Assembly (NCBI RefSeq): GCF_958298935.1
Contig: NC_084922.1
Location: 12,526,501-12,590,500 of the forward strand
Length of the DNA stretch: 64,000 nucleotides
Reading direction: 5' to 3'
Source: Phragmites australis
Lineage: Eukaryota > Streptophyta > Magnoliopsida > Poales > Poaceae
The notes beneath the pieces are model-generated. The model was given only the letters and a program-made list of their open reading frames with translations. It did no database searches and was not told the DNA's origin. A program made the position numbers and the translations under genes. Of this stretch, positions 33,202 through 45,700 are shown piece after piece (position 1 is the stretch's first letter; the number at the start of each line of letters is the position of its first letter).

Positions 33202-33215
33202 TGGTACTCAGCAAC
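33202..33215 (+). promoter_or_regulatory. Degenerate primer-binding site of GYP-3
   Basis: TGGTACTCAGCAAC four bases after the LTR end, resembling the initiator-Met tRNA PBS TGGTATCAGAGC with changes. Confidence 0.5.
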
Positions 33216-33219
33216 TATC

Positions 33220-34190
33220 ATGGAGGAACACGACCATTACACCCGTTTCCAGCGCAAACTTGCTGCCATGGATCCAAACACCAAACTCATTATTGATGAG
33301 AGTAATAAGCGCTTCACTGAGCTCGACCTCGAGTGGGAGTAGCGGCTCCTGGAGAAAGACTAGAAGAGGATGACAAGACGGGAGTGTTGGAGGTGGCGAC
33401 AATGGTGATCGAGTCATGGAAGCCGTATATCGAGTCTGTCATCGATGATGTCAAGCTGGAGGTCAGGAAGCTCAACAAGCATTGGGATTGGATCATGTTC
33501 GAGTAGGCGACAAGCATCCTAGGCTTGCTCGTGAACCCAGGGTCAGCGTCCATGCGCTCACCTGCCGAAGCACAAGCTGACGGCCCAGCTGGGCACCACG
33601 TCGAACAGCTTCTACAGGAGCATGGGTTTGGGTCGATTAGCACCTTTGCTCATCTCCTGGTCAAAGGTATTGTTGATTTGCATCTACACTCTCATATTCC
33701 TCTACATTTGGAGTCATCCGGTTGATTTCATGGTAGTATGAATAGTGGTGAGAGGTCATGATTTAAGGGGAAACTGCCTAAGATGAATTTCCCCCAATTC
33801 GATAGGGAGAATCCTAAGTTGTGGCAATCTAGGTGCGAGAACTATTTCGAGATGTATTCGGTCGATTCTGTAGTGCGGATCAAGGTTGCCACAATGCACT
33901 TCATTGGCCTGCAGTCTACAGAGTGTGATTAGCTAGCGCTAGATGGGGAGATTTGTGTTAGATGATTAGGGAGTGTTTCGGTCGTGATCAGCATGAGCCC
34001 CTCCTTACATATCTTTTCCACATCAAGCAAGTGAGTTCGATCAAAGATTATGTAGACAAATTTTCCCAATTAGTTGAACAGTTGAATGCATATCCATCTA
34101 TGACTTCCTGAGTTAGTTGAACAGTTAGACAAATTTATCTTATGACACAACTACTTGAGCTCATGGTTGGAGTCATGTCCAAATCAATGT
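33220..34190 (+). pseudogene. GYP-3 gag, first part
   Basis: ATG 33220 (MEEHDHYTRFQRKLAAMDPN) opens a frame that breaks at 33340. The gag core is recognisable at 33780-33920 (MNFPQFDRENPKLWQSRCEN, YFEMYSVDS, KVATMHFIGLQ) and 34015-34105 (IKQVSSIKDYVDKFSQLVEQ). This is the Ty3-type retrotransposon gag domain that forms the virus-like particle. It is cut by LINE-1, and the second part is at 41577-41992. Several stops. 34064-34119 holds a local duplication of TTAGTTGAACAGTT. Confidence 0.75.
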
Positions 34191-34798
34191 GATGAGTAGG
34201 CGTTTTACGTGGGTGCCAACGATCCATGTGGCCCGCCAGCATCATACGCATGCTGTAGCTGAAAATGCTACCAGGAAGGTTGAGGAAGAAGATGAGAAGT
34301 TCAGAATGGCGTGTGTGGGTTTGGATCGCTTGCACTCGGCGATCTCTCAGATGTCAAGTAAACCACTGGTACCATGTGAGGTGAAGAACTAGCTGGAGCT
34401 GGTGTCGACGGATGGTTCTCCTCAGAATAAGGTACATTTGTATGTGTGTCCTGCAGGTTCAATGTTGACGATGGAGAAGAGCTTTTAGGTGACTGCAAAT
34501 CGGATGAGATCAAGGGCAGCTGGCTCCAGGCGCCCTTGGATTGGACCTTTGTCAGCTCTGGCACAGTGCCTGTGCACGCAGATCAGCAACATTTCCTAGT
34601 TCAAAATTCAAACATCGACATCATTTTACTGCATGGGCTGCCAAATAAAGATGGGTTGTTAGTGACCTCCGATTGGGCTCAGCGTAATTCGGGGCTATCT
34701 CTCATCCGGTCTCGGCTTTTCCATCGCCCCAAACCTAATTGGTTGGGTACCTGTGCTGGTGATCGCTGCTCTTACGCACAGGCCCTCAGCGACGACGC

Positions 34799-37700
34799 AA
34801 TGGCTGGCGGCCAGGGTTTCGATGGTGGTGGTGGTTTCAGGCGGCCGAGGGGTGGTGTTGCTGGCTGAGGTGTTGCTGCCGGTGGTGGTGCTAGCGAAGG
34901 TGGTGGTGCTGGCAGCGGTGGTTTTGGCAATGATGGTGGTGGTGCTGGCAGCTATGGCAGGCGTGGCTCAGGTCATGGCATGGGGGTGGGTAGATCAAGG
35001 CCTCCATTGTTCTCCTTCCCCCGGGCACGTCGACGACAAGACGGTGGTGGCCGGGCTGATAACAGGAGTGGCAGCCATGGAGGAGGCGCTGGCCAGAGCA
35101 ATCAGGCCCCGCCTCATACAAGGTCGCAACAAGACAACAATACATCTACAACCAACCAGCAGACTAATCAAGCGAATGCTGTGGAAATATCGCATCCTTA
35201 GATAGCTGCGAATCAAGGTAAGAAATGGCTTATGGAGAAGGGTGAAGGCTCGGGGCGAACAAGGGCAAGAAGAAGATGGTGCTTTGCTATACAATTTGTG
35301 AGGAGGAGCACTTCACTTGTCAAGGTAGAGATGGCCCGTCTCGTTCCAGTAAAATGGTCATGGATGGTTCAAGGACATGGTAAAGGTGTTTACATCGTTC
35401 CTTTCCCATGTCAAGTTGAGTTACAACATATGATTGCTATAAAGGAGATCAAGACCCGCAATGAAGAAGGGGTGATGATCTTTGAAGAATGGAACCAGAA
35501 GATTGAGCCGCATCAGTATCTGCAGCATGTCTAGGTCAATGTGTATGGTGTCCCATATGAAATCAGGTCTTTCATGCCGATGTGGGCTGTGGGAACTATT
35601 CTTGGTGCCACTCAAAAGGTGGACACGGGCTACCTTAAAAAGATCAGGGTCGTTAGGATGTGTGTGGCAATGGCTGATGCTACTAATATAGTTGTAGATG
35701 ATGGGATTTACGAGATATTCTTCAAGGTGGAGGATGTGCTACCACTCAACAAGTTGGGCGAGGATGTTGTCAATGAAGAGGGTGACAATGACGATTTTGA
35801 TCATGACAATATAAATGCAGAGAAGAAAAAGAGTCAGAAGATCGCGATAATAAGTGATCAAAATGTAATGCTAATCAGGGGAGCACTTCGAATGTTTTTG
35901 GGGCAGCCAATGTGGGAGATGTGATGCAAGATGCAATGGAGATGGAAGAATTGATGCACATTGGCGGCAACGTCTTGGAATGCAAGAATGCTGAGTTATC
36001 CAAAGAGGATGCATATTTGACACCCTCTGATGAGCACTTGGCTTTGCAGGTGATGATTCCTATCAATGATATTGTCCCTTGTCAGATGCCTCTTCCGGGC
36101 AGTTCCTTGGGGGATGGTGCTTTTTCCTATCCTCCAGCCGATGATGGGGATGTTGTTGTGCACAAGGGAGCTTCAGATCAAATGTTGCGATGGGAACAAC
36201 ATCATGAAGTGGTGGATCATGCCATTAATTTGGCAGTTGAGCGGTTGCTATTCGATATTGCGGTTAGCAAGAGAGCATATGGATGTAAGAAACGTCGCTG
36301 GTATGATGGATGGGAACGAAGTTGCTGGTTTGCCTCTAGACTGTGCTTTGGCAATGTGCTCTCTAATGGGATTGATTTCATCAATGCGGCGCCCTTCCTT
36401 CACAGCGAGGTATGCCTCACCGAATGGCACTGGATGGGGGCCGTGTTTCTACATTGAGCATGCTGAGTATGGTTTTAGCTAGACTCTCTCAGGTGGAGCT
36501 AGCATGTCTCCTCCTTGTGACAATGTTGTGCAGGCCTCGCTGCTCGGCTTCTGTGGTGGTTTCAAATGCATCTTTGCCAAGGGATCTTCTTGCTAATGGT
36601 GGCGCTAATCTTGATCTCAGTTTTGAGGCAGTGGCCAGGATGGGAATGGAGGTCGATCTGGTTGTGGGGGATGCAAATGTGATCAAAAGGATATCTAGAG
36701 CTGATATGTCGAAGGAGGGGGTTTAGATGAATGTTGTGTAGCTAACACACACGCCAGAACTTCCAGGGTCTGGCTTCCACCAACCGTGGGAAGTTCTAGG
36801 GATATCAAATACTAACTCATCGGACTCTGGCCTCACTGAAACTCCTATTCCAATTGCTGACGAGCTCGCTGGTGTATCGGAGGAGGGGGCATACCAGTGG
36901 CCATGATTCCGCTAGCCTCCGATTTTGACACTAGCGTTAGACTAGTTGCTGAGGGGGGCATGCCCGTTTCCATGTCTGACAATGGGTCATCTTTGCCAAT
37001 GGTGATGGAGCAGTTGATTGAGATTTCAGGTGTTGGTTCTTTTACTCCAGATGTCGCACCACCTCTTCACTATGGTATTGATGGTGAAGCCTCAGCTATG
37101 GCCATGGTGACTCCTCTTGTGGTGCCTAGGGTTGTCAAATCGGATGTGGGGGCCAATGCTTAGGTCCTGTGGTTGCAGACTTTACATAGGCGCTAGCTTC
37201 AAATGTTGTGCAAACGAAATGACATCAAGGAAAATTTATCAAATGCTGCCATGATGGAACTGCTCTCATCCTGTGAAACAATTGATGGCATAGAAGAGGT
37301 TCACCAGGAGGTACCCACAGTTGATATATTCACTATCTCAAGAGGTGCGGTGCATGATCGACGAACAAGTAACAAGTCTTCAGCACATAGTGACGAGGAT
37401 ATGATGAGGAAGATGATGCGTATGGTGGCAAAGAACTGCTTGGAACAAGGTACAAATAATACATCATTTATTTCCTTGTCCAACAAGACAATTACTTCTG
37501 ATATAAATAATTCTATTATTTCTATTAAGAATATTGAGATTGATAGGCTATCCGTTACACCCAAGCGGCTTAATACTAATATTGGCAAGAAACCTAGTAA
37601 CAGCTCTTTAGTGCTAAATATTCATGAAGAGGAGGAAGATATGGATGGGATTGAGAAGCACCTTAACCACATATGTCGTGATCTAACTGAGGACCTCGAT

Positions 37701-37835
37701 AATGAGGGTTTATATCAAATATGTTATGATCTAAACGCTATTCCAAGGAAGAAAAAGTCCAACCCTGCAAAAAACAAGGGCAAGATTAACCGCCCTTCCA
37801 AAAAAGCAAACACTCTATCAAAATTAGTTCTTTAA
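34799..37835 (+). pseudogene. LINE ORF1: RNA-binding protein with zinc knuckle, degenerate
   Basis: ATG 34799 in a good context (GACGCAATGG) starts a glycine-rich N-terminus (MAGGQGFDGGGGFRRPRGG). It continues in shifting frames to a zinc-knuckle relic at 35280-35318 (LCYTICEEEHFTCQ) and the domain typical of plant L1 ORF1 (FPCQVELQHMIAIKEIKTRN, VYGVPYEIRSFMPMWAVGTI, GATQKVDTGYLKKIRVVRM, IYEIFFKVED; 35390-35730). A long acidic/serine-rich C-terminal part follows, whose last open block is 37203-37835, ending in a basic stretch (RKKKSNPAKNKGK). The product binds LINE RNA. Stops near 34866, 35199, 35532 and 35922 mark it as a relic. Confidence 0.7.
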
Positions 37836-40800
37836 TGAAAGATATCTTTTGGAATAGCATAGGTCTTGGAGATTTGGCTAAACATAACTTCCTTTCAGAT
37901 ATTGTTAAAGAAAAACACATAGAATTCCTTGCTATTATGGAGACAGGTAGAAGTTATTTTCATGCTTCAACCCTCAGACACCTATGTGGTGGCCTTGAGT
38001 ACATGTGGCACATAATGCCTCCAAGAGGTATATCTGGTGGTATGCTAGTCAGAGTCAATCCAACAATATTTGACATTAGCTCAATTGTGGAAGGTGATTT
38101 TTATACTAAGTTCCTTCTAAAGAACAAAAAGGACGGTTTCAAATGGGCTTTATTAGTGGTTTATGGACTGGCCCAAGATGATCTTAAGTCTGTATTTCTT
38201 GTAGAAATGGTTCATGTCTATAGTGCTGAAACTCACCCAATTTTAATGGGGGGGGGGGGTTTCAACATTATGCGAAAACCAAAGGACAAGAATAATGATA
38301 ATTATGATCCATATTGGTTCCATTTATTCAATGCTATAATTTAAATAGTGGATCTACAAGAGATAGTAATGACTGGATGCCAGTATACATGGGAAAATGA
38401 CCTTGATCCTCCAACCTATGAAAAACTCTATAGGATACTCATGAATACTGAATGGGAAGCTAAATATCCGAAGGTTTTAGTTGAGGAGATGGATAGGGCA
38501 AGATCGGACCATACTCTGTTATTGCTCAATACAGGTGCTCCCTTCCATTATGGAAAAGAACCTCCCTTCACATTTGAATCGGGATGGTTAATCCAAGACG
38601 GTTTCTATGAGATGGTTGCTAACATTTGGCAAAATGAACATCGAGGAACCAATGCCATTGAAAAATGGCAAAACAGAAGAAGATCCCATAAACAATAGTT
38701 GAGGGGTTGGGCCAAACATACTACTGGAATCTTAAAGAAAGAAAAGAAATAGGTCGCTAATAAAATTGATGAGCTTGATAAAAAGGTGGAAATATATCCA
38801 TTAACACCGAATGAGGTGGCCTTTAAGCATTACCTCATTGAGAGGCTTGCACATATATTGCAAGAAGAAGAGCTGAAGTGATCAATGTGCCAAGGTGAAG
38901 GAGCTACTAGAGGGTGACAATAATACTAACAATTAGTTGTCAATGGTAAGCACCGAAAGCAACGGGTATACAAATTGGAGGATGAGAACAACAACTTTAT
39001 TGGAGAAGCTGAACTCAAAATTTATATCACTAAATATTACAAGGAGTTATTTGGCAAGCCGGAGCATAATAATTTTGCAATGGACAAGTCATGTATATAT
39101 GATATACCCCAAGTAAGTGAAGAAGAAAATAATATTCTTACAACACCCTTCGATGAAGATGAGGTGAGGTATGCGATATTTCAGATGGAGCATAATCAAG
39201 CTCCAAGCCCGAATTGCTTCCCTGCTGAATTTTATCAGGTATTTTAGGAAGTGATCAAGGGGGACATTATGGCATTGTTCTCTGATTTCCATCAGGGGAA
39301 ATTGGCCATATGTAGCCTTAATTTTGGGGTCATAATACTTATCCCCAAAAAACAAGAGGCGTTGAATATCCAAGAGTACTGTCCTATATGTTTATTATAT
39401 GTCAGCTTTAATATATTCACCAAAGTAGGCACTAACAGGATCGGTACCATTGCGTAAAAGGTAATAAAACCAACACAAACCGCCTTCATGCTAGGATGAA
39501 ACATTATGGAGGGAGTAATAATATTACATGAAACCATCCATGAACTACATAGGAAGAAACAAAATGGTGTGATTGAAAATTGATTTTGAGAAAGCTTATG
39601 ACAAGGTGAAATGACCCTTCCTTCAACAAGCCTTGCAAATGAAAGGATTCTCCATACAATGGTGTGAGTGGATTTAAAGTTTCATGTCAGGAGGACATGT
39701 AGGAATTAAGGTCAATGATGAGGTTGGCTCCTACTTCCAAATGCACAAAGGACTGAGACAAGGAGACCCGCTGTCACCCATCCTTTTTAATATTGTAGCA
39801 GATATGCTTGCGATATTAATATCCAGGGGCAAAAGGTGATGGACAAATAACATGAGTGGTTCCACATTTGATAGATGATGGTTTGTCTATTCTGCAATAT
39901 GCGTGACACAATTATTTTCATGGACTATAATTTGGAATAGGCTAAGAATATGAAACTCATCCTATGTGTGTTTGAGCAGCTCTCAAGGTTGAAGATTAAT
40001 TTCCACAAAAGTGAATTGTTCTGTTTTGGTGAGGCAAAGGAATGTGAAGACCATTATACACATTTATTTGGGTGCAATACTGCTACATATCCTTTTAAAT
40101 ATCTTGGCATTCCAATGCACCACCGAAAATTAAGAAATAGTAATTGGAAAGGGTTTGAAGATAGGTTTGAACAGAAGTTGAGCAATTGGAAAGGGAAGAT
40201 GATGTCTACTGGAAGCCATTTAGTTCTCCTTAATTCGGTTGTCAGTAGTCTTCCTATTTTCATGATGTCTTTTTTTGAAGTCCCACGGGGAGTCCTAAAA
40301 AGGTTGGATTACCTATGATCCAGGTTCTTTTGGTAAGGAGAAAATTACAAGAAAAAATATAGGCTAGCACGTTGGGATATTCTTTGTCAACCCAAGGACC
40401 AAGGGGGTTTGGGAATTACCAACCTTTCGGTCAAAAATATTTTTCTCCTAAGCAAATAGCTTTTTAAGCTGCTTAATGAGGATGGGGTTTGGCAACAACT
40501 ACTCAGGAATAAGTATCTTGGCTCCAAAGCACTCACTCAAGTTCATGGATAGCCAGGAGGTGTCAAACACTTCTAGACTAGTCTTATGAAAATTAAAAAC
40601 AATTTCCTCAAATGGGGGTCTTTTCAAGTATAGAATGGGAAGCAAACTCATTTCTGGAATGATATTTGGCTTGAAAAATGCACTCTAAGCCAACAATTTC
40701 CCTTGTTGTACAATGTGGTGAGACATAAACAAGACATAATTGCGGAAGTCATGAGAAGCATACCTCTTAGTTTATCCTTCCGTCGACCGATTTCTTGGAA

Positions 40801-41482
40801 CAAACTAATTGAATGGCAACAATTGGCATTGCAACTTGTTCATTTCCAGCTCTCTAATGACAGAGACATTTACAAATGAGATCTGCATGGAAAAGGGTAA
40901 TTTACTATCCATTCCATGTACAAACAAATGTTAAATCACCCTATCAGCATCCCAAACAAGTGGCATTGGCATTTCAAGCTCCCGTTAAAAATAAAAAATT
41001 TCTTATGGTACATAGGTCGTGAGGTGATTTTGACCAAAGATAACTTGGCCAAAAGGAATTGGAAGGGCATCCTCAAGTGTTCTTTTTGTAATCATAACAA
41101 AAATATCCCACACCTTTTCTTTGAATGTCCCTTGGCTAAGACAATCTGGCATATAATTAGAATTGCCTTAGGTATTAAAAATCCAAGGAATATTTCTCAT
41201 ATGATAGGTACTTGGTTACGGGAGATAGGAGCTAAGAAAAAGAGAAGAATCTTAGTTAGGACAGCAGCAATGTTTTAGGCTATTTGACTTTGTCGCAATG
41301 ATATAGTTTTTCCCAAAAAAAAATTCTTTCATGCAAACACTTTTCAGATGTACTTACTGGCTAACATTTTGGAGACTACAACACAGGGAGGATCAAAGAG
41401 AAGAGTTTCTAAAGATTTGCTATATTTTGGAGGTGGTCGCAATAGAGCTCTTCGCCAAGCATGGGTAGCCATGTCGCTATAG
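37835..41482 (+). pseudogene. LINE ORF2: endonuclease-reverse transcriptase, degenerate
   Basis: ATG 37835 overlaps the last base of the ORF1 stop (TAATG). Endonuclease 37835-38700: FWNSIGLGDLAKHNFL, AIMETGRSYF, and RARSDH at the C-terminus; the usual GDFN reads GGFN beside a G12 run (38248-38259). Reverse transcriptase 38975-40320: VSEEENNILTTPF, NQAPSPNCFPAEFY, FEKAYDKV, GLRQGDPLSPILFN; at 39892-39905 the YADD box is destroyed by loss of two bases (CAATATGCGTGACACA). Thumb region 39950-40318 (FKYLGIPMHHRKL). zf-RVT 40950-41180 (WHWHFKLPLKIKNFLWYIG, CSFCNHNKNIPHLFFECPL). Final frame WVAMSL ends at TAG 41480-41482. Catalytically dead as read. Confidence 0.8.
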
Positions 41483-41576
41483 AATACTAGCTTCATGACA
41501 ATTTATTTCTTTTTATCATATTTTCTCCTCATGTGATGTTGGCTTCATATGCCAGAATATTGTAATAATCAATTGT

Positions 41577-41992
41577 GTGTTGTATGCATCTAATGATGCA
41601 AAAAGCCAGATGTTTTATCCTTTTTCTAAAAAGACTAACCTGCTTTACTATGCAATGTGCTTTCTAGATGGGTTGCACGATGAAATTAAGTCTATAGTTA
41701 CAATTCAGAGACCCTCCAATTTGGATGATGCTTGTACGTTAAAGAAATCTGATGCTTCTTACTTCACACTGCAAGTTCCACCAAGTCCTCACCCATTGCC
41801 ACCAACACCAAAGATGGATAAGCCTAGTTGTGTTGTTCTGGCGCACTCTGGATGTGGTACGAGCTTAGATGACTAAAGAAAAGCTTGTAGCCCTATGCAC
41901 CTACAGGTGTGCCAAGGGACTCTGGCACCACTGTGTTGAAAAATGGAGCCATGACCATCGATATACTACATGGGAATATCATTCAAAACATC
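41577..41992 (+). pseudogene. GYP-3 gag, second part
   Basis: LLYYAMCFLDGLHDEIKSIV and TIQRPSNLDDACTL are the continuation of the Ty3-type gag domain broken at about 34110. 41869-41960 gives EKLVALCTYRCAKGLWHHCV, a decayed version of the basic segment and zinc knuckle (usual K-G-L-C-F-K-C-G-E-K-W). CACTA-C interrupts right after this. Confidence 0.75.
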
Positions 41993-42240
41993 CACTACAA
42001 CAGAACTGGTCATTCACGCCGGGCCATCAGTACCGGCTAGACCAGAATTAGTATTGATGAAGTATCAGTGTTGGTTCGTCACATCCTGCGCTTGATCCAT
42101 GATTAGGCCAGGTTGAACCGGCATTGATACTGAGTATTAGCACCGGCTCTTGGCACAAAACAACACTGATACTTCAGTGTCAACTGGTAACATTGAGTCG
42201 ACACTGATACTCAGTATCGGTTTGTGTTATGGGCCATCAC
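41993..42240. repeat. CACTA-C 5' terminal repeat and subterminal array
   Basis: CACTACAACAGAACTGG is followed by repeated ATCAGTACCGGCT / GATACTCAGTATCGG / GGCATTGATACTGAG-type motifs (42027-42220) in both orientations. They are related to motifs at 46250-46375 and 57985-58290. Confidence 0.8.
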
Positions 42241-42254
42241 TAATAAATGTACAA

Positions 42255-42261
42255 TATATAA
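42255..42261 (+). promoter_or_regulatory. TATA box for CACTA-C TNP2
   Basis: TATATAA just after the 5' array, followed by a CT-rich leader and a likely donor site (CTCCAAG|GTTAG, 42390). Confidence 0.6.
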
Positions 42262-42796
42262 GAGGCGCCTCCTTCTCCCTCAAGCTCGAACAGAACAAAG
42301 GGGAGCTCTATTTTGCTCAGCTCCCGCCATTTGTGCCGAACCTTGCACTCAGAGACTTCAAAATTTGGAGGAATCTACAAGCTCCAAGGTTAGTAAGATT
42401 ATCTTTATTTCATTTTTACCTAGGTTTACTTGCTAGATTTCTCTGGGTTTGAAAGTATGTGATTGCTCCATGGTGATGAATTTTGGGAGGAGCTAGAGCT
42501 CCAATTAAATTCTAATTGAGTAAAAATTACAATTTTCTCATTGTAGGGCACATAGAGATGATCTTGTTTTCATTTATGGTTAAATTTATTTGCTCGATTT
42601 CACTAGATTTGGAAGTATGTGATTATACTATGGTGACCTTGATCTTCAATTTTCTAGTAGTGATTTAAGAAAAAAGTTAAATCACCTCTAAACAGATTAA
42701 AATCTAGCTCCAATTTTCTAGTAGTGAATTAGGAAAAAAGATTAAAATCACATGTAAATAGATCAACATATTGAATATGAATTTTGTATTGCAGGG
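42262..42796 (+). other. Leader exon and first intron of CACTA-C TNP2
   Basis: Leader 42290-42388, then an AT-rich intron-like stretch containing a local duplication (AGCTCCAATT and TTAGGAAAAAAG phrases at about 42490, 42664, 42710, 42728), ending at an AG acceptor TTGCAG|GG before the ATG at 42797. Confidence 0.5.
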
Positions 42797-45700
42797 ATGT
42801 CATATCCACCCGCTAGTCGCAAAAGGACGTGACAGTATTTAGAAGGTGGGTCCTCCGACCCGGACCAAGTGCCGAAAGGTGATGGGTCATCTAACATGGA
42901 GCAATCAAGATGCAAGGTAATTCAATAAATTAGATATGCATTTTGAAATATTGCATTGTTATCAGTTCAATGGTTTTTTAATGATTGCTAAAATGTGATG
43001 GTAATCATAAATTTGCATATGGACCGAACATGGATGTACAAGGCTGGCCGTCGTGGTCCAAAGTTCTTTCATGGCATGAAGGCTTTTTTTAGGGCTATCG
43101 CGGCTTACAGGAAACCAAAAAATAAGCGTGATGATCACTATATATGTTGTTCATGTGTTGATTGTAAGAATGAGAAGTAATTCTTAGGTATAGATCAGAT
43201 CCGTGCACATTTGTTTTGCAAGGGGTTTCAAGCCTGGCTATATCCACTGTATCAAGTACGGTGAACATGAGGAGGTTGTGCATGAAGAGCAGCCCACAGT
43301 CGAAGAAGATGAAGGCAACGATATGATAGCTAACAGAGACATTGATATATCGATGTTTGAAGATACTTTTGTTTGCAACGATGATGACAACCTAGACAAA
43401 ATGTTGCGCAATGCAGAGGGAGACTTCACCAATGATGGACAACATGAAAAATTTTAGCGCATGATAGAGGACTATAAAACATCGGCATTCTTGGGCTGTA
43501 AGGAAGAGCACAACAAGCTACATGTTGTGCAGATATTGCTACAAATGAAGTATAGCAATGGCTGGTTTGATAAGGACTTCAACAAGTTGTTACAATTCTT
43601 GAGGGACTTGTAGATTGTCTGCCCATTAGGGTTGGAAGTAGAGAAAATAAAAGCATGTCAAAACGACTGCATACTATATCATAATGGGGATGTAGACTTG
43701 GAAGCGTGTTGTGTTTGCGGTGCATCACGGTACAAGCGCAATGTTGACGATATTGATAGCGATGACGTAGGGGAGAAGAGAAAGGATAAAAGACACCCAC
43801 TAATATGGTTTGGTATTTCCCTATAATTTCCAGTTTGAAGCGATTGTTTGCCAATAAAGCGAATGCCGAGTTGATGTGTTGGCACGCCGATGGGCGCTAT
43901 AAAGACGGAATACTTAGACACTCTACTGATGGAATGCAATGGAGGAACTTTTACACAAAATAAAATAAATTCAAAGTTGAAGAGAGGAATATGAGGTTCA
44001 GGTTTAGTATGGATGGGATGACTCAACCTGGCAACGATATCGATGTGTATCTCCAACCATTGCTTCAAGATGGCGTGCGGGTGTGGGATGGATATAAACG
44101 TGAGCATTTCAACCTACGCGCAATGTTGTTCATAACTATCCAAGATTAGCCTACTCTTGCTAACCTATCAGGACGGATTTTAAAAGGCAACAATGGATGT
44201 GTATGTTGCTTGGATAAAATAGGGGGTTATGGCTGAAGAATTGTAAGAAAATGGTCTACATGGGTCACCGTATGTTTCTACATCCAGATCACCCATACCA
44301 TAGGAATAAAAGAGCTTTTGATGGGACAGTGGAGACTCGTCGAGCTTCGAAGGTTCACACTAGGGAACATGTATATAAGATGGTATAGATTCTTAGAGTT
44401 GTCCTTGTAAAGAGGGAAGACAATGCAAAATTCCTAGATGGAAAACTTGCTCCTACGTTTAAAAGGAGATCAATTTTTTGGAACCTACCTTATTGCAAGC
44501 ACTTGATGGTCCAACACACAATTGATGTCATGCATGTAGAGAAGAACGTGTTTGACAGCTTGATTGGTCCTAGAAGATATGAAGCTAAGGAAAATTCTAC
44601 ATCCTAAAATCCTAGGCAACGGGGCAAACGAACTTCCCACGGCTTGCTACACACTGAGCAAGGAAGAGAAGATCAGCATGTGTAGTTGCGTGCATGGAAT
44701 CAAACTTTTGACTGGTTACTCCTCCAACGTAAATAGAATAGTGAACATGAAAAATTTGAAGTTAGTTGGCATGAAGTCCCATGATTGTCACATGATGATG
44801 ATACAATTGCTTGTTATTGCAATAGGTATTCTGCCAGATATGGTCCGAGACCCAATCATAAAGTTGTGTTCGTTTTTCAACCTAATTTCATAGAAGGTCA
44901 TCGATCTAAGCAAACTAACAAAGATGCAGGAAGACATGGTCCATACTATATGCCAGCTTGTGAGTATTTTCCCTCCATCATTTTATGACATAATATCTCA
45001 TCTCATTGTTCACGTCTTGCATCAGATAAAGTATCTTTGCCCCATATTTCTGCATCAGATTTATCCTTTTAAAAGGTTTATGTCAGTTCTTAATAAATAT
45101 GTTCGTAACCAAGGTCGGTCGGAATGTTGCATGTGCCAAGGCTAGAGAACAGAGGAGGTCATTGAGTTCGCAGTTAACTACATGGATTTGGAAGCAATTC
45201 GTAAGCATATATCTCGCCATGAGAGAAGGCTAATGGGGAAAGGGATGCTAGGTCATAATATAGTTTGTACCAACTATTATGTTTCATTCACCCAAGGTCA
45301 TTTCGCAGTTTTGCAACAATCAGTTGTAGTAGGTCCGTATATCAATATGTACGTGCAAATGCTATGGTCCACAAATCAAACAAAGTCAGAGGATTGGACC
45401 GCAAGAGAGCACAAAGATAACTTCAGCAATTGGTTACATAGACACATGATGGATAAATCTACAGATGATGCACTATTGGAAATGCTAGCTAATGGGCTAT
45501 CAACTACGATTCATACATACAAAGTATACGACATTAACCACTATGCATTTTATATGAATGCACAAGACAACAAGAGCACTAACCAAAATAGCGGTGTCCG
45601 TATTGATACCTACGACCACGATGGCAATAGGGGGACCTACTATGGATTCATAGAGGAGATTTGGGAGCTTCAATACGGAGAACAGTTGAAGATCCCCCTG

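Larger units (their letters stand above)
34190..41576 (+). mobile_element. LINE-1: L1-type non-LTR retrotransposon inserted in GYP-3 gag
   Basis: Two genes in L1 order: ORF1 (about 34799-37835) with a glycine-rich start, zinc knuckle and DUF4283-like part, then ORF2 (37835-41482) with endonuclease, reverse transcriptase and zf-RVT. The GYP-3 gag frame is found on both sides. The precise ends are uncertain: a diverged GTTGAATGCAT (about 34083) / GTTGTATGCAT (about 41579) pair could be the target duplication. No clean poly-A tail remains. Confidence 0.75.

Noticed and set aside
34891..35294. His/Cys-rich antisense ORFs
   Set aside because: Reverse of the glycine-rich LINE ORF1 N-terminus.
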